Assembly: GCA_030762175.1 (NCBI GenBank)
Contig: CM060831.1
Span: 145,343,501 to 145,407,500, forward strand
Direction of reading: 5' to 3'
DNA from: Metallyticus violacea
Lineage: Eukaryota; Arthropoda; Insecta; Mantodea; Metallyticidae
DNA: 64,000 nt
The notes under the pieces were generated by a model that did not search any database, was not told the origin of the DNA, and saw nothing but the letters and a program-made list of their open reading frames with translations. The first letter of the stretch is position 1; each line of letters begins with the position of its first letter. The translations under genes were made by a program, and so were the position numbers. Shown here in pieces: positions 31,771 through 43,159 of this stretch.

Positions 31771-33726
31771 AATTTTCAGCAATAGTCATACAAAGTGAGC
31801 ATGCTTACACAGTGTGTTCCAAAGTCCAGATTCAGTTGAAGTATTGCTCCCACGATCTGCATTGTAACAAAGTATGTTGGGGTAATTGCTTGTGCTTCTT
31901 CATAAACCCACTGTCTTTACTCATGAAGACCAGAAACGTTTTTGTACACCTCGGGCTTAACAAAATTTCACGTGAAGAACAGCATGGTGCCCATTGTTAC
32001 GGCGCAGTCCTGTTTCTGAAGGTAATGGGGTGAGGCGATGTCTATTTGAAAATTACTACGCTTTAGTTTCAAGAATTGTTCTAACGAGTCTAAATAGCTT
32101 GCACGTTGAAACTGTTCCTCCGATCTACCCCCTGAAGCTGTCCCTGGCTCCCCGTCAATTACAGAGAAATTGAAAGAACTCAGCAACTCAGTAATTATGT
32201 GCAAGTGTGTTGTGCATTTTATTTAACTTTAATAGCATAAGTCGTAATATGTAGAATTAATATCGTATAGTGTTTAAATGTGTTCCTAATGTGTAATTTT
32301 GGTAATATTTAAGAGATGACATGTAGTAGTATAGCAAGGAAAGGAAAAACTCACGTCTTTCTCCGAACACAGTAAGACTTGGCAAAAGTCAGTCGATGCA
32401 AGGTAATCCCTTAAGATATGCAGCTAGAGTTGGAAATGCTCCCGCCTGAAGCAGAGATAACAGCTTGTTCGGGGACAAAGTTGCATGTCTCCCAGTAATA
32501 CGTCATGAAAGTAACATATGCAATTTATTTAAATTCACCTTATTGACGAATAGCGGAGCATTTGGCTTGATCAAAATTATCCAGCGAATAGAAAAGAAAT
32601 TCAGTAAGGTAAGCACTGACCTATGAGTGACGTTAACACGAAACTGGCGGGAATATTTCGCGCCACTGTCCTTGGATAGCGTCATTTTATATTGAGTATA
32701 AAAGGTATATATTTTGCCCAAAAGGCGCAGTCTCAGAATTTTCCGGGCCCAGATACGTGTGGCTGCCCACGCCCGGAGATCAGCTGAAGAGCGGCCTAAG
32801 TACCAAGTACCAGTTTCGGCAATAACCAGGCTTGACTGTCAATTGCACGCGAGATACCGACACAATATTACTGGGTTGCATTAAGAATACTGTTAAATTA
32901 ACAATCTCTGCGCACTCGGCACCATTTGGTGAGCGCAATAAACTTACGTGTTTGCCAAGAGTACCTTGCCTGTGGTTCGATGTGAGATGTGAGTTGGCTT
33001 ACATATTCATGTTCTGATGAATAAACAACCTCAGCAGCTAAATCACGAGGCGTTATTTATCGGCGCATCCCATATCAAATCTCCTTCACTCAGTCCTGGC
33101 TACCTTACAGCTGCCAGAAATCAGCGGAAAACTCTAGAGAGAGAGAGAGTCCCATGTAAGAAGAATTGGTGGTCTGCAGCAGTCGTGGAGAAATCTGCGA
33201 TCAGCGGGCTTGAATTAATCAATACAGCTACCATACAGCCCAATTCCCATCCCCCACGCATCATCATTTCACCCCCAATAAAATTTAATTATCATGTATT
33301 TTTACGCAATCCTATCTTCATACTTGACACTATAATTAATAATATTATTATTATATGTTTTTTGCCATAAGATGTAACTGTAACATAGGAATTGTAAATA
33401 GAAACTTCCTTTGGTGTCTTTTCGTTTGCGGTAGCTGCATTCACAACATCATAAAACCTTTTCAAAGATTATGGCGGGCGTGACTTTATTCTCAAGTTTA
33501 AAGGGGCAGACTTTCTTTGCAGGAAAATAGCCTTGTCAAAGAATTTTGAACCATCCAAGGCGTGAAACATGGCTATATAATTTCGATTCTGAGACCATAG
33601 AGCAAAGCCCTGTGGAAATCTCCAACCAAAAAATGTAAAAGTGATTGGTTCGGTCTACTGGTAAAGTTATGGTCATCTCATTTCTCGATATTCAGCCCAT
33701 TGTTTACCAGCATGTCGTACCTGCAT
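31771..33726. other. No recognisable gene; see candidate promoter
   Basis: Frames of 60-117 codons occur (33017-33370 is the longest) without recognisable motifs. Confidence 0.35.
32690..33025 (+). promoter_or_regulatory. Candidate RNA polymerase II core promoter, possibly from an LTR
   Basis: GAGTATAAAAGGTATAT at about 32694 is a strong TATA box. About 30 bp downstream GCGCAGTCTC at 32726-32735 could be an initiator. A GC-richer segment follows, with AATAAA at 32937 and GAATAAAC at 33020 as possible polyadenylation signals. This compact order would suit an LTR U3-R-U5 segment, but I found neither LTR boundaries nor a matching second copy. No coding region follows that I can name. Confidence 0.25.
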
Positions 33727-33737
33727 ACATAACTTTC

Positions 33738-34019
33738 GGTCCTGGTGGTGTAGTGGTAACCATACTTGCCTCCTAAACCCAAGATCGCGGGTTCAAACCC
33801 GATTAGGATAGATGGATTTTGGCGGGCGTAAAAATCGTAAGGATGGCTTCCTTTGGAAGTGAAGTAAAGATCGTACATTTACGGCACAATAAAGAACCTC
33901 AAGCCTGAAAGAAGAGGCCTCTGAGCAAAATTTATCGGTCGTTTCAAGCCCTGAATTGAATGGGACCTGATGACCTGAGATGTTAAAGAGCGTCCATAAA
34001 TAAATCAAACAACGAACCA
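33738..34019 (+). mobile_element. SINE family B, copy 4, full length
   Basis: The best-preserved family-B head: GTCCTGGTGGTGTAGTGG (A-box) and GCGGGTTCAAACCC (B-box). The body and 3' end GAGATGTTAAAGAGCGTCCA are complete. ACATAACT occurs at 33727-33734 and again at 34020-34027, a probable 8-bp TSD with further partial identity. Confidence 0.9.
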
Positions 34020-34107
34020 ACATAACTGTAACTGGGGAATATTACAGAAATGTCTTGAAAACTGTGCAATGTTCATGTCACACGCAAAATACCATATTTT
34101 CGTGCAA

Positions 34108-34465
34108 CGAGCTGGATGCTGTATCAGATAATTCACGGCCGCTCGTTGCAAATGCCCTTGCTGAATATGAAACTCACCAAAATCGACATACATTGTGCCC
34201 TTTACACGCCCTATAGTCGAGATTTAGTCCCGTGTGAGGTTTTTCCTTTTCCCCAAATTGAAGAAATACCTTAGTGAGAGGCATTTTCCATCACCAGAAG
34301 CAGAAGTGAAGGCTGGAGAAGCGATTCTTAAGAATCTATCAAAAATGGTTTCCAGCAAGTCTTTGAACAGGTCCATTGCATTTGAGAAAGGTCATAAAAC
34401 CTATGAGGATGAGTACAGGTTTGCTGTCAAAAAAATTATGATCATTCTTTATTGAACATTTCTCA
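34108..34465 (+). pseudogene. Mariner transposase C-terminal relic
   Basis: Starting about 34120, SDNSRPLVANALAEYE gives the second catalytic block (DN-x-RPH). Then LYSRDLVPCE, with the third Asp changed to Glu, and after a frameshift FFLFPKLKKYLSERHF give the third block and the following helix. Spacing between the DN block and the PC-E block fits DD34D. NLSKMVS or, in the other frame, GFQQVFEQVHC match the terminal F-x-x-x-x-x-W helix. This mariner subfamily differs from that at 40780. Confidence 0.55.
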
Positions 34466-34469
34466 TATT

Positions 34470-36545
34470 TCTCTGCTCCACAGGATCCCATTTACATTTT
34501 GTTTGCCATTCACGAAGTTACGTTACGCCATTAGGTTAAGCAGAATGCCGAGATACACACTGTACTTCACCACAATTCATTGCAACTCTGTGTGTGTACT
34601 ATTATGTAAATGAGTTTGGCAAGGTTAACGATGATCTCACGGACTACAATGTTGAATTTTATGGCGGGAAACGTTTCCACTGTCTGTTAAAACAGTTCAT
34701 TCATGCCTGAATATCCTACATTATCCTGATCACGCAACAACTTGACACGATAGGAAAGACACTGACCTGTTGCTTCCCACATTCAAGTCTCTTCCTGTCA
34801 ATCATTCCACATTCCTTTGAAACTATTCATACGTTGCCTTAGCAAATTCACTTACGTAACATGCTTGGCACTTTTACTGCATTGTGTAATTTTTTTTTTC
34901 CCCCCTCACTAAGAAAATATTAAAGTTTAATGTCATTTTAACATGCAATACTGTCATACTTAGAGGTTAATATTATTCCATACATCGTAGTAAATATGAT
35001 TTACGTGTTAAGCTCACACAATAACACGAACTAGAAACTACAATACACTTCTCACTAAAAATTCCATTGTTGCTGCTTTCATTAGGAATAAGGAGAGGAT
35101 ATGTCGCTCTAAATACCTAAAGAAAGACTGTGATAAATCTTACGTCAAAACTTTATATTATACATTTCATAATCTTTTACACATTGCGCACGAGATAGTT
35201 TGATTTTTTTAAATATTTGAAAACTAGTTTTCATTTTCTTGGGTTTTCGTTTCTGTTTTTCAATTCAGGGATCTGACCTATATACTTTTATGATTGGAGA
35301 GCATAAAAATGGGAATTATACTGTAGGGAACATAGGCATTATTCATTGACAATGCTACAGAGTACGGTGAATGTGGTGTGAGGACATTGTCAATGCATTA
35401 TTGCTATAGAATATTGATACATAGAAAGCAAACTTTGTGATCATATTGAAAGATGTTATTGACGCTCTATCAATATGAGCAAACCACCCTTGTGACTTTT
35501 GTGAATGAAGATTAAAGAGAAAATAATTGTTTTTCCTTTCAATTTTTACTTTATTGCAAATCAGATTGTTTTTCTTCCTGTTTTTCTGCATTCCTCTCTG
35601 ATTTACACTCTTCCTTCTATTATTATTCCCTCAAATCACCCAATTATAATTAATTTCATAAAATATCTAATCTGCCACTGCTACGTGAAACCACAAAAAG
35701 GATAAATGCGGCTTCACAGGCCATGGACTTTCAAATTCATGACCGTAGGATTAACTCCAAAATCACCGCTGTAGGCAAATTCCCTAGATAGCTGGATTAT
35801 ACAATATAAAAAAATTGCCTGACCGTCCCTGTGAATGATAATGGCATTTTATGCTTTGAATTTCATTTCCTGTGATACAAAAATGCTGCCGTTGAGAGTG
35901 AAACTGAGGAATATAGTGTTGTTAATTTCCATGAAATGAAGGCTTACAATCTCTGTACTTTCATTTGCTAAAACAACCTTGTTGTTGCAAAAATTAAGAG
36001 AGATGTCTCTCTCCAGGTATGTAGAATCAGTTCATAGATTTATCTTTGAATAATTTGCATTTTTCTTTGAATAATGTATCTAAAATTACTTAACATAAAT
36101 AATGCTCAAATTTACGCCTGTTGAACAAATACTTTAATACTTTAAAATCTAACGATATTGAAGAGGTGTTTATAGGAAAAAAAGTTTTTAGATAAAGATA
36201 ATTTTGTATACAAAGAAAAAGTATCCAAATAACTTATTACGCTGCTATAAACCCAGAAGTCTCTGATGCTGTTGTTAAAACAATGTGAATTATCAATTAG
36301 ATTCAGTGTCAAAGAACTTGCTTTTTTAGTGGAGATACAAATCTTGTGTATAGTGTACAGCATTATTACCTGCTAAATTTGCGAAAGAAGCACCACCCAG
36401 GAGTCCAATAGAGAGGGTGGTAAATAAACTCTGTCCTTTGAGTCTGTATAGTCAAATAAATCCACATGATTGCTAGAAATCATTGCTAGATGAGGAATAA
36501 TTTTATTTGTTGTTTAAGAAATTTTATTTTTCACTCATTGCATTT
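34470..36545. other. No recognisable gene or repeat
   Basis: A+T-rich. The frames at 35355-35705 and 36142-36363 have no motif. Confidence 0.4.
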
Positions 36546-36559
36546 TTTTTCATAGAAGC

Positions 36560-36690
36560 CTTACCTCTACAATTGAATTAGGATTAATAGGATAAATATT
36601 TTCATCAATTAAATATAAAATTCGTAAATAAGGAGAAGCAATAAAGATTAAAACAATTGTAGGTAGAATTGTACAAAGAATTTCGGTGAA
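36560..36690 (-). pseudogene. Probable nuclear mitochondrial insertion: cox2 fragment
   Basis: The minus strand reads EILCTILPTIVLIFIASPYL followed by RILYLIDEN. Insect cytochrome c oxidase subunit II has EI(I/V)WTILP, then LIFIA-x-PSLR-LLYL-x-DE at this position, at the end of its second membrane helix. The W is now C (TGA or TGG to TGT), and P-S is P-Y. The match covers about 30 residues and fades on both sides. The identity is by eye only. A nuclear copy is expected because flanking sequence is not mitochondrial. Confidence 0.55.
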
Positions 36691-36918
36691 AACAAAGGTT
36701 TCGAACCATTTTCAGCATGTACTGTAACCAAGATGTGTTTGTATGCTCTATGATAGGTTCTCTTTTAAACTAAACACAATGTATAACCAACCCATCCTAA
36801 AGATGAGAAATTTTTTATTTTGGATCAGCGAACCATTAAAATAAAATAGGTTAACAATAGAATATTTATGAAGTCCATCAGTCCATCAGTATACGAATTA
36901 ATGTGGCCATAGATTCGT

Positions 36919-36978
36919 AAAAAAAAAAAAGAAAGAAAGAAAAAAAGAAAGAAAGAAAGAAAGTAAGAAAAGAAAACA
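36919..36978. repeat. (GAAA)n microsatellite
   Basis: A poly(A) run passes into repeated AAAG/GAAA units with two interruptions. Confidence 0.9.
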
Positions 36979-37059
36979 TTATGCTGTTTAGAGAGGAATT
37001 AATGGTTATTGTGAAAAAAAAAACACTATGTTGTTTACAGAGGTATTAATGGTTATTAT

Positions 37060-37510
37060 TAGGGTTTGATTGCGCGGTTTGACATATGCAGAGATACAAA
37101 AAAATAAACTAGGAAATTTCGAATATCATTGTGGACACAGTTACCTCTCAAAAAAATTAAACCCATCACTTATTTTACGTTGGATATGAGAGAATGTCTC
37201 AACCGACAATTTCCCAACAGATGGATAGGTAGAAGTTCACCTAGAGTATGGCCATCTACTTCACCGGATTTGACGTCCTTAGACATTTTTTGCTAGAGTT
37301 TATCAAGTCACGAGTCTACAAACACAAAGTAAGGGTCTTACAGTATCTGAAGAATCATATCCCAGAATAATTTGCATATAATCAAGTTTAGGCAACATGC
37401 TTACAAACGTCTTTCGAGTTGCATTCAAACGCCTTTCGAGCTGGATTCAAACGTTGAACCAATTCTTTGAAATGAATAATGGCCATGTTTAATTAAGATA
37501 AAGTACAAAT
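37060..37510 (+). pseudogene. IS630-like transposase C-terminal relic
   Basis: At about 37186 the frame reads DMRECLNRQFPNRWIGRSS then VWPSTSPDLTSLDIF. This matches the block FPNRWIGRGGP-x-x-WP-RSPDLTPLDFFLWG of the insect IS630-like family, around the third catalytic residue, which is kept here (SLDIF). Downstream the frame breaks at a stop where WG-x-x-K would be expected. It is the complementary C-terminal end of the family whose N-terminal pieces lie at 717, 12462 and 54920. Confidence 0.6.
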
Positions 37511-38790
37511 GTGTAATCCACATATAAATTTCATTTACGAGAAACCATTGTTTCATGAAAATGGATCGAAACTTTGGATTTAAAATGTTTATTCCACCAA
37601 TCACTGAGTTGCACTATCGATATAAATGGTTACTGCAGTCAACTATCGAGTAATCAATTCTTGTACCGCTTTCCCTTTTCATTTAGAGAAATTCTATACC
37701 CACCAAAATACAATTTATTTACTTTTAACTTTTATCCTTATGATGATTGTGTTATATACAGTTCAGCTGTGCTATTTTGCCGACGGAAGAAGTGAGGTCT
37801 GTTTCTAGTCAAGATTACACCAAACCTAACTTGCATATTGTGAGGGTCTGTCATATTGCTGCCTCGGCTTTGCTTAAAGTTTAAACTAAGCATCCGAGAA
37901 TCAAAATGGAGATCTAGCACATGACGGGGTAAACATCCGGAACACAACCTAACAGCCTAAGGTGTATCAACATTCCGGCGTATTTAAAAGGCCTTTAACG
38001 GCTTGTGCCTGTGGAAACAGAAATAGCGCGCATCGTTTGAAGCGGCAATGAAGTGAGGTTATGTCTGAACAGTAAATTTAGACGTCTCGAACAACCGTCT
38101 TCCGCGTACAAGCCTCACTTCCTGTTGTAATACCGTGTCTCTTAATTAACGGCACTCCAGCATCCATGCTTTGCATCCTATACAACAATCATGACATTTC
38201 GTATTGTTTGAACACATCCTGGTTACACTTTTTCATTTTCTCTTTTATTTGTGTTGATTATAACTTAACACTGGCTTGTTTATGTTGAGTGGATTAAGTA
38301 AAGAAATTAACGCTGAGCTGAATTCACACAAAACGAGGCACTTGAAAGTACTGCCTTGATATTCTCTATTTTAATAAGATATAAGAGTAGAGATTTAGCA
38401 TTCACAGAAATTAGGAAAATTGTGTGGAAAAGCATTTTAATCGCAACTTAAAAGAGAGAGAGAGTCTTGTTTTTTTATTTTTCCACCTGTATATATGTAA
38501 CATGAATGCCCTGTATTCAAATATGTTTTCAGTTTTACTTTATCGGGCTAGGTTTTTAAACAAAAGCAAATCAAATATAATTATATATTTATATTTTTGA
38601 TGAAATATTACGTTTTGAGACATAGAGTAAGACAAAATTGTTTTTGTAGATCTCGTTTTAACTGAAATATTAATGAATATACTGAAAAAAAGAGCTATGT
38701 ATCAAGAATTATGAATTTCCAAATTTTTTCGCTGTTAGCGAGAAGAAAACTTTATTTTTTTTTAAAAGTGTTTATGTGTACTTTACTAAT
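37511..38790. other. No recognisable gene or repeat
   Basis: Short overlapping frames at 37574-37947 only. Confidence 0.4.
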
Positions 38791-38795
38791 GTCCC

Positions 38796-39362
38796 TTGTC
38801 CCTTTTCAAACACCATCAGTAATCAGCCATCATTGATACATCCCAATGGCCTTGATAGAGGATTTCCATTGTTTTAATGTCTTTATGAAACCGCTCACCT
38901 TGTTATTATTTCATTGCACCAAGATTCACAGGGAAGTAATTAATATGGCTGTTGAGAAAATACATTTTAACACTCACTCTGAACCCTAGATTTCTAATTG
39001 TTGTAACATTTTTTCAACAGTTTCTTCGTGGTTCTCTGATTTCTTGTTGTCAAGAAAGTTTTCTGTCACTTTTTTGTATGCCAACCATGCTGAGTTCTCT
39101 AATCTGGGGTACATCGAAAATACCTGCTGCTCTCTTAGCTGTGGGAACTTTGTAACAAGAAAGTTGAAACAATAATTATCCTTATATAGGGCAGTAACAA
39201 ATTACTTCATCTTAGAGTGGTATAAGAAGGGCATTAGAAGGAGAAATCAATGGTTTACTCGACATTTTTTTCTCCAGGAGCTAAACTGCTCGTTTGTGGT
39301 CATTTTTTCTGATCCAGTGCTTTGATTTAGTCCTACTGTTCCATTCACAAAGTGAACCATTT
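38796..39362 (-). pseudogene. Decayed copy of a multicopy arthropod ORF of unknown function
   Basis: Read on the minus strand, blocks appear in order: EWNSRTKSKHWIRKN; SSKPLISPSNALLIPL; NFLVTKFPQLRE; LENSAWLAYKKVTENFLDNK; LGFRVSVKMYFLNSHINYFP; QGERFHKDIKTMEILYQGHW; and VSMMADY with CLKRD. I know this order from an uncharacterised protein family found in many copies in aphids and other arthropods, with the signature H-x-DFFP, DEQGERFHQDI, YQG-W and MMADYCW. There are at least four stops and two frame shifts. The family's role is not known to me; its copy number suggests a mobile element. C-to-stop in the ADYCW motif is one clear lesion. Confidence 0.6.
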
Positions 39363-39364
39363 AT

Positions 39365-40330
39365 TATATTGTTTAAATATGTCAGAATATTCATTTTATG
39401 TATCTGTTCAATGAAGAAATAATAAAAAGTGTTATTTTCTATAATACCCATTTCTTAAAACTGAGGCCCATGAAACAAACTAAGGCTGGTTTGAGAGACT
39501 CCATGTGGTAAGGAATCAGAAAATATGAACAGTTTTAATTCAGCAAATGTTTTATAGACTATAGGCAATTCATATTTTTAAACAGTAGCATACAAAAAAT
39601 CAACAAAGAAACATACATACACAGCTTTTATTGATTTTGAATAAGCATTCGTCCGAATCGATAGGAAAATATAGTGATAAATACTTTACTGCCAAAGCAA
39701 AAAGTGTGTTAAAATAACTGCAAGATGTCTCAAGGAACATACAGTATGGCGCAAGAAAAATTTACAAGTTAGAAAAGTGCAGGACAAACCTTAAGAACCT
39801 CCCATCGCCCACTTCCCATCGAGTTCCGGCTGTCAAGTGTTATCGATTTCATCTAAGCAGTAACACACTGCCACGAGATACTTGGAAACTCTCCAACGTT
39901 GTCACTTACTACTTTCGTGCATGAAAGATTGAACGGCAACTATTAATATTTCCTTTTTTTCTTATTACTAAGAATATTTGAAGGTGTAGTAATTAATAAA
40001 TAACCAATAAATTAATAAATCATTTACACTCACTTCCGGTCGCGATCTCTAGTAGCTCTAAACTAGTGAAAAAGTAACCAGAGATGTGGCAACGTTGTTT
40101 TCCTGAGCGAACTCTTCATATAACTTACTCTACACATGTATCAGTCAATGAAACATAAATAAACAACTGACGAACGATAATCTCAGTTCCAGATAAAAAA
40201 TATTAAAAATGATTGTTACAATAAGGAACAAAGCTGACCTTGTTTTAAACGCATAAAGAGTCTTCATGATAATATCAAGAGCAACACCTAACTGAACCAT
40301 CCTGAGGCTCCTATAGTACTTTAGCCTTGC
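39365..40330. other. No recognisable gene or repeat
   Basis: A+T-rich with only short frames. Confidence 0.4.
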
Positions 40331-40336
40331 TCACCG

Positions 40337-40591
40337 CTAACTTTTTGTACCTTGCCCAAGTGCGGGCACCTCTGGGAGGAAGGGATTTGGTGAAGGTGAG
40401 TCCGGACAGCCAGGATCCACGGGCAGTGACTGTGGAGTCTCTAAATTGTTCCCAGTTCGACGCCGATGGAGGCCCCTCCCAAAGAGTTTGAGTCTCTCAG
40501 TTGGTCCGCTTCTAAACCAGAGGTTGGCAGAAAGCATTTCAGTGCGCAACCCCTGCTCACCCTGGTACGTTTGAACCTGTAACAAAATCAC
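40337..40591 (-). other. Unassigned GC-richer frame (84 codons)
   Basis: The segment is clearly richer in G+C than its surroundings and stays open for 84 codons on the minus strand, rich in Pro, Gly and Arg. It lies directly downstream (minus sense) of the tRNA-like head at 40600-40745, so it may simply be the body of that SINE-like unit. No protein family is recognised. Confidence 0.25.
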
Positions 40592-40599
40592 CAGAATGA

Positions 40600-40745
40600 A
40601 ACGATACGAAATGAAAGAGCGAAATTTTCTGGAATGTGAAGATTCATCTCAGCACGGTCACGATGACCGGCACGAGGGATTTGAACTAAGCACCTTCCAA
40701 ATGAAAACCCCAAACGTTACTGTCTGAGCAACTCCGCTCGGTCAC
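40600..40745 (-). mobile_element. Third tRNA-derived SINE-like head (family C)
   Basis: The minus strand reads GTGACCGAGCGGAGTTGCTC then GTGCTTAGTTCAAATCCCTC, with an A-box-like GAGTTGCTCAGAC and a clear B-box AGTTCAAATCCC. It is followed by GTGCCGGTCATCGTGACCGT, a local hairpin. It differs from families A and B in both boxes and body. It lies 33 bp from a mariner insertion. Only one copy is visible, so the family status is inferred from the tRNA-like organisation. Confidence 0.5.
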
Positions 40746-40777
40746 TTGGCACATTTCTTAAATTGTTGATTAGTTAT

Positions 40778-42042
40778 TACAAGGTTAGGTCAATAAGTTT
40801 CCGACCTAATCATTTTCTAAGTATGATAAAGACAAAAACTATATTTCACTTTTCAATATAATTACCCTTTATTGCAATACAACACTCACATCTTTAAATT
40901 AACATTTCAATCCTCCCAAAAATAGCCAGAAGTCTTGTCTGCAAAATGGGCATAAACCGCAACCATCACTTCTTCGTCACTCTTAAATTTCCTTCCTCGA
41001 AGGTCCTTCTTGAGTTTTGAGAAGAGGAAATAGTCACTGGGAGGTAGATCAAAACTGCAGGGTGGATGGTCGATTTCCTTAAAGCCACATTTCTTCACAG
41101 CTCCCTTTGCAACATGAGCTGTGTGAACAGGTGCGTTGTCATGAAGAAGGCGCACACCACCACTCAGCTTTCCTCGCCTTTTCTCTTTGATGGAAGTACG
41201 CAGTCTATACAGCATAGTACTCCCCATTTACTGTGGTGTTCCTCTCCTTGAAGTCAATGAAGAGATTCCTTCACAGTCCCAAAAGATTGTGACCATGATT
41301 TTCTTGGTTGACTACTGAGTGACCATGGCCTTTAGTGGCGGTGCTTCGCCAGGTTTACGCCACTCCATTGATTCTATTTGAGACAACATATCATAGTAGA
41401 GGACCATAGTTCCATCTACTGTAACAATGGTTTGAAGAACTTCTCTCTCGTTGTCACGGCAGAGCTTAAAAATGCCTGACAACAGACGACTCGTTGCTGC
41501 TTTTGAACTGAGGAAATAAGTCGCGGCATCCTCTTGCACTAACCTTGTCCATGTTTAAATGTTGCAGAATAATTAGAGGGACTGTTGCTTTAGAAAGGCC
41601 CAATCTTGCTACTATTTCTGTAAGAGTGAGCCTTCCAACAGAGCGATGTTTTCAGGAGGGACCGCCTCGAAGAGCCCACCTGCACGATTTTCGTCTTCAA
41701 TGCTTTCTTGACCCATTCGAAAAGGTTAGGCCCATTCTTTTACGGTAGAATATAAGGGGGATGCTTCCCCATATACATCGTCCAATCGCTGTTTAATTTC
41801 ATTTGGAGTAAGTCCTTCTTTTGTGAAGATCATTATAACAGCTGGTAACTCCATTTTGAATATGTCACAATCTTCTACAGTTAGCATTCTTTATGCAATT
41901 ATATCTAAACAACTGAACACAGCGGAGCGAAGTTACAGCTGCAATTATTTACTTAACAGATAAGGCATGACACTAGATAAGGGTTTTGTGAAGGCGATAA
42001 TCCTTATCGGCGAGGCCGGAAACTTATGGACCTACCCTCATA
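40778..42042 (-). mobile_element. Near-complete mariner element
   Basis: TA flanks the element at 40778-40779 and 42041-42042. The right terminus, read inward (reverse complement), is TGAGGGTAGGTCCATAAG; the left is CAAGGTTAGGTCAATAAG. The first 27 bp differ at about five positions. The element is 1,261 bp, the normal mariner size. Its transposase on the minus strand is broken (see next entry). It has the same TIR as the fragments at 26490 and 62714, so this window holds three members of one family. Confidence 0.88.
40846..41854 (-). pseudogene. Mariner transposase (DD34D), frameshifted
   Basis: The start ATG lies at 41854-41852. DNA-binding and linker parts are broken into several frames. 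The first catalytic block is VTVDGT (family VTGDE-x-W), Asp codon near 41416. WRKPGEAPPLKAMVTQ then a stop follows. The second block is LLHDNAPVHT, Asp codon near 41140. The third is PPSDYFLFSKLKK, Asp codon near 41035, exactly 34 residues on. A frameshift in SGYFWED moves the final helix (ending KGNYIEK, stop at 40846) out of frame. All three Asp remain, but the enzyme cannot be made. Confidence 0.85.
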
Positions 42043-43159
42043 TATTTACTCGGGGCAATAAGTTTATCTTTTTTGAGTAATGCAGTGGCATTTCTGCAAG
42101 CGAGTTAAAGAAATAGTGGATATTGATTCTGGTTTAAGTAAATGCTTTGCCATCCATAGCCTCACAAATTGCTGCTTTGTTGCATTTATAAATTCGTAAT
42201 TTTAAATGGAGCACTATTACTGTACTGTCTTGTTTTTAAATTAAAAAGTTATGAAATTATATTTCCTCCTTTGTGTTTCTCTTAGCAACTGGAGCATCTT
42301 CCTAGGCCCAATCTCTAGGACCCTTACCTAGCATGCATGCATGTTTCCTCCTGAACATCTTCTTTTGGAAAATTCCTCGGGAGTATTAAGGAAAGGGTGT
42401 CTGCCGAAAGGTTGTGACATGAATAGATAGGTATCACTACTAAAAATTTACTACTTAAGTGTAACTAGCAAGCGTTATCATTGACAGATGACACGATGAA
42501 AGCGGTAAGCGGTGATAAGGATACTGTAAAAATAATCTTAATTGTTTCCGCTACATTAAGAAGAAATGCTCACCTCTGTAATCATGCTTTTATGTTAATG
42601 TGTTTTCAAAGCTATCTACAGATGTCAGCGTAATTATTAAATTACAAGATTGGTGCGAGAAACCCACTTTAAATAGTACTCAAATGAAGTATAAAGCACT
42701 TTTTTCATAAGCACGGCAGGATCTCGTCCGAGTGACGGCAATCAATAACGTCAATATCAGTGTAAAAGACGCCCACACTAACTTGAAGCAGATGTTTCCA
42801 AAATTCCTGCATCATTTGTTCATTAAAATATCTCTCGGTTCGTAACAGCATAGACCCAGGATGCACAGTTTTACTAGTGTTTCTGCTGAACATAGAACAA
42901 TATAGAATATTTATTTCAACCTTTCTCTTTAAATATAACAAATGATTAATTAATACTTTTTTAACAATTGTTATTGAGGTCCTAACATATGACGACTTCC
43001 TATCGCCTATTTATTCCTCTTTTTCTCTCCAACTTTTCTAATCCATTTGCTCCCTTCTCTTCTTAAATATTCACCCATACTTCTATTTTTATCCCGTCCT
43101 TTGTCAACATTTTTATTATTAAAATATTGTTTTCCATTTTATTTTATTATGTACCAAAC
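42043..43159. other. No recognisable gene
   Basis: The 78-codon minus-strand frame at 42705-42941 is moderately protein-like but unrecognised. The remainder is A+T-rich. Confidence 0.35.

Noticed and set aside
42705..42941. 78-codon minus-strand frame that looks protein-like
   Set aside because: No family recognised and no exon signals, so it is not called as a gene.
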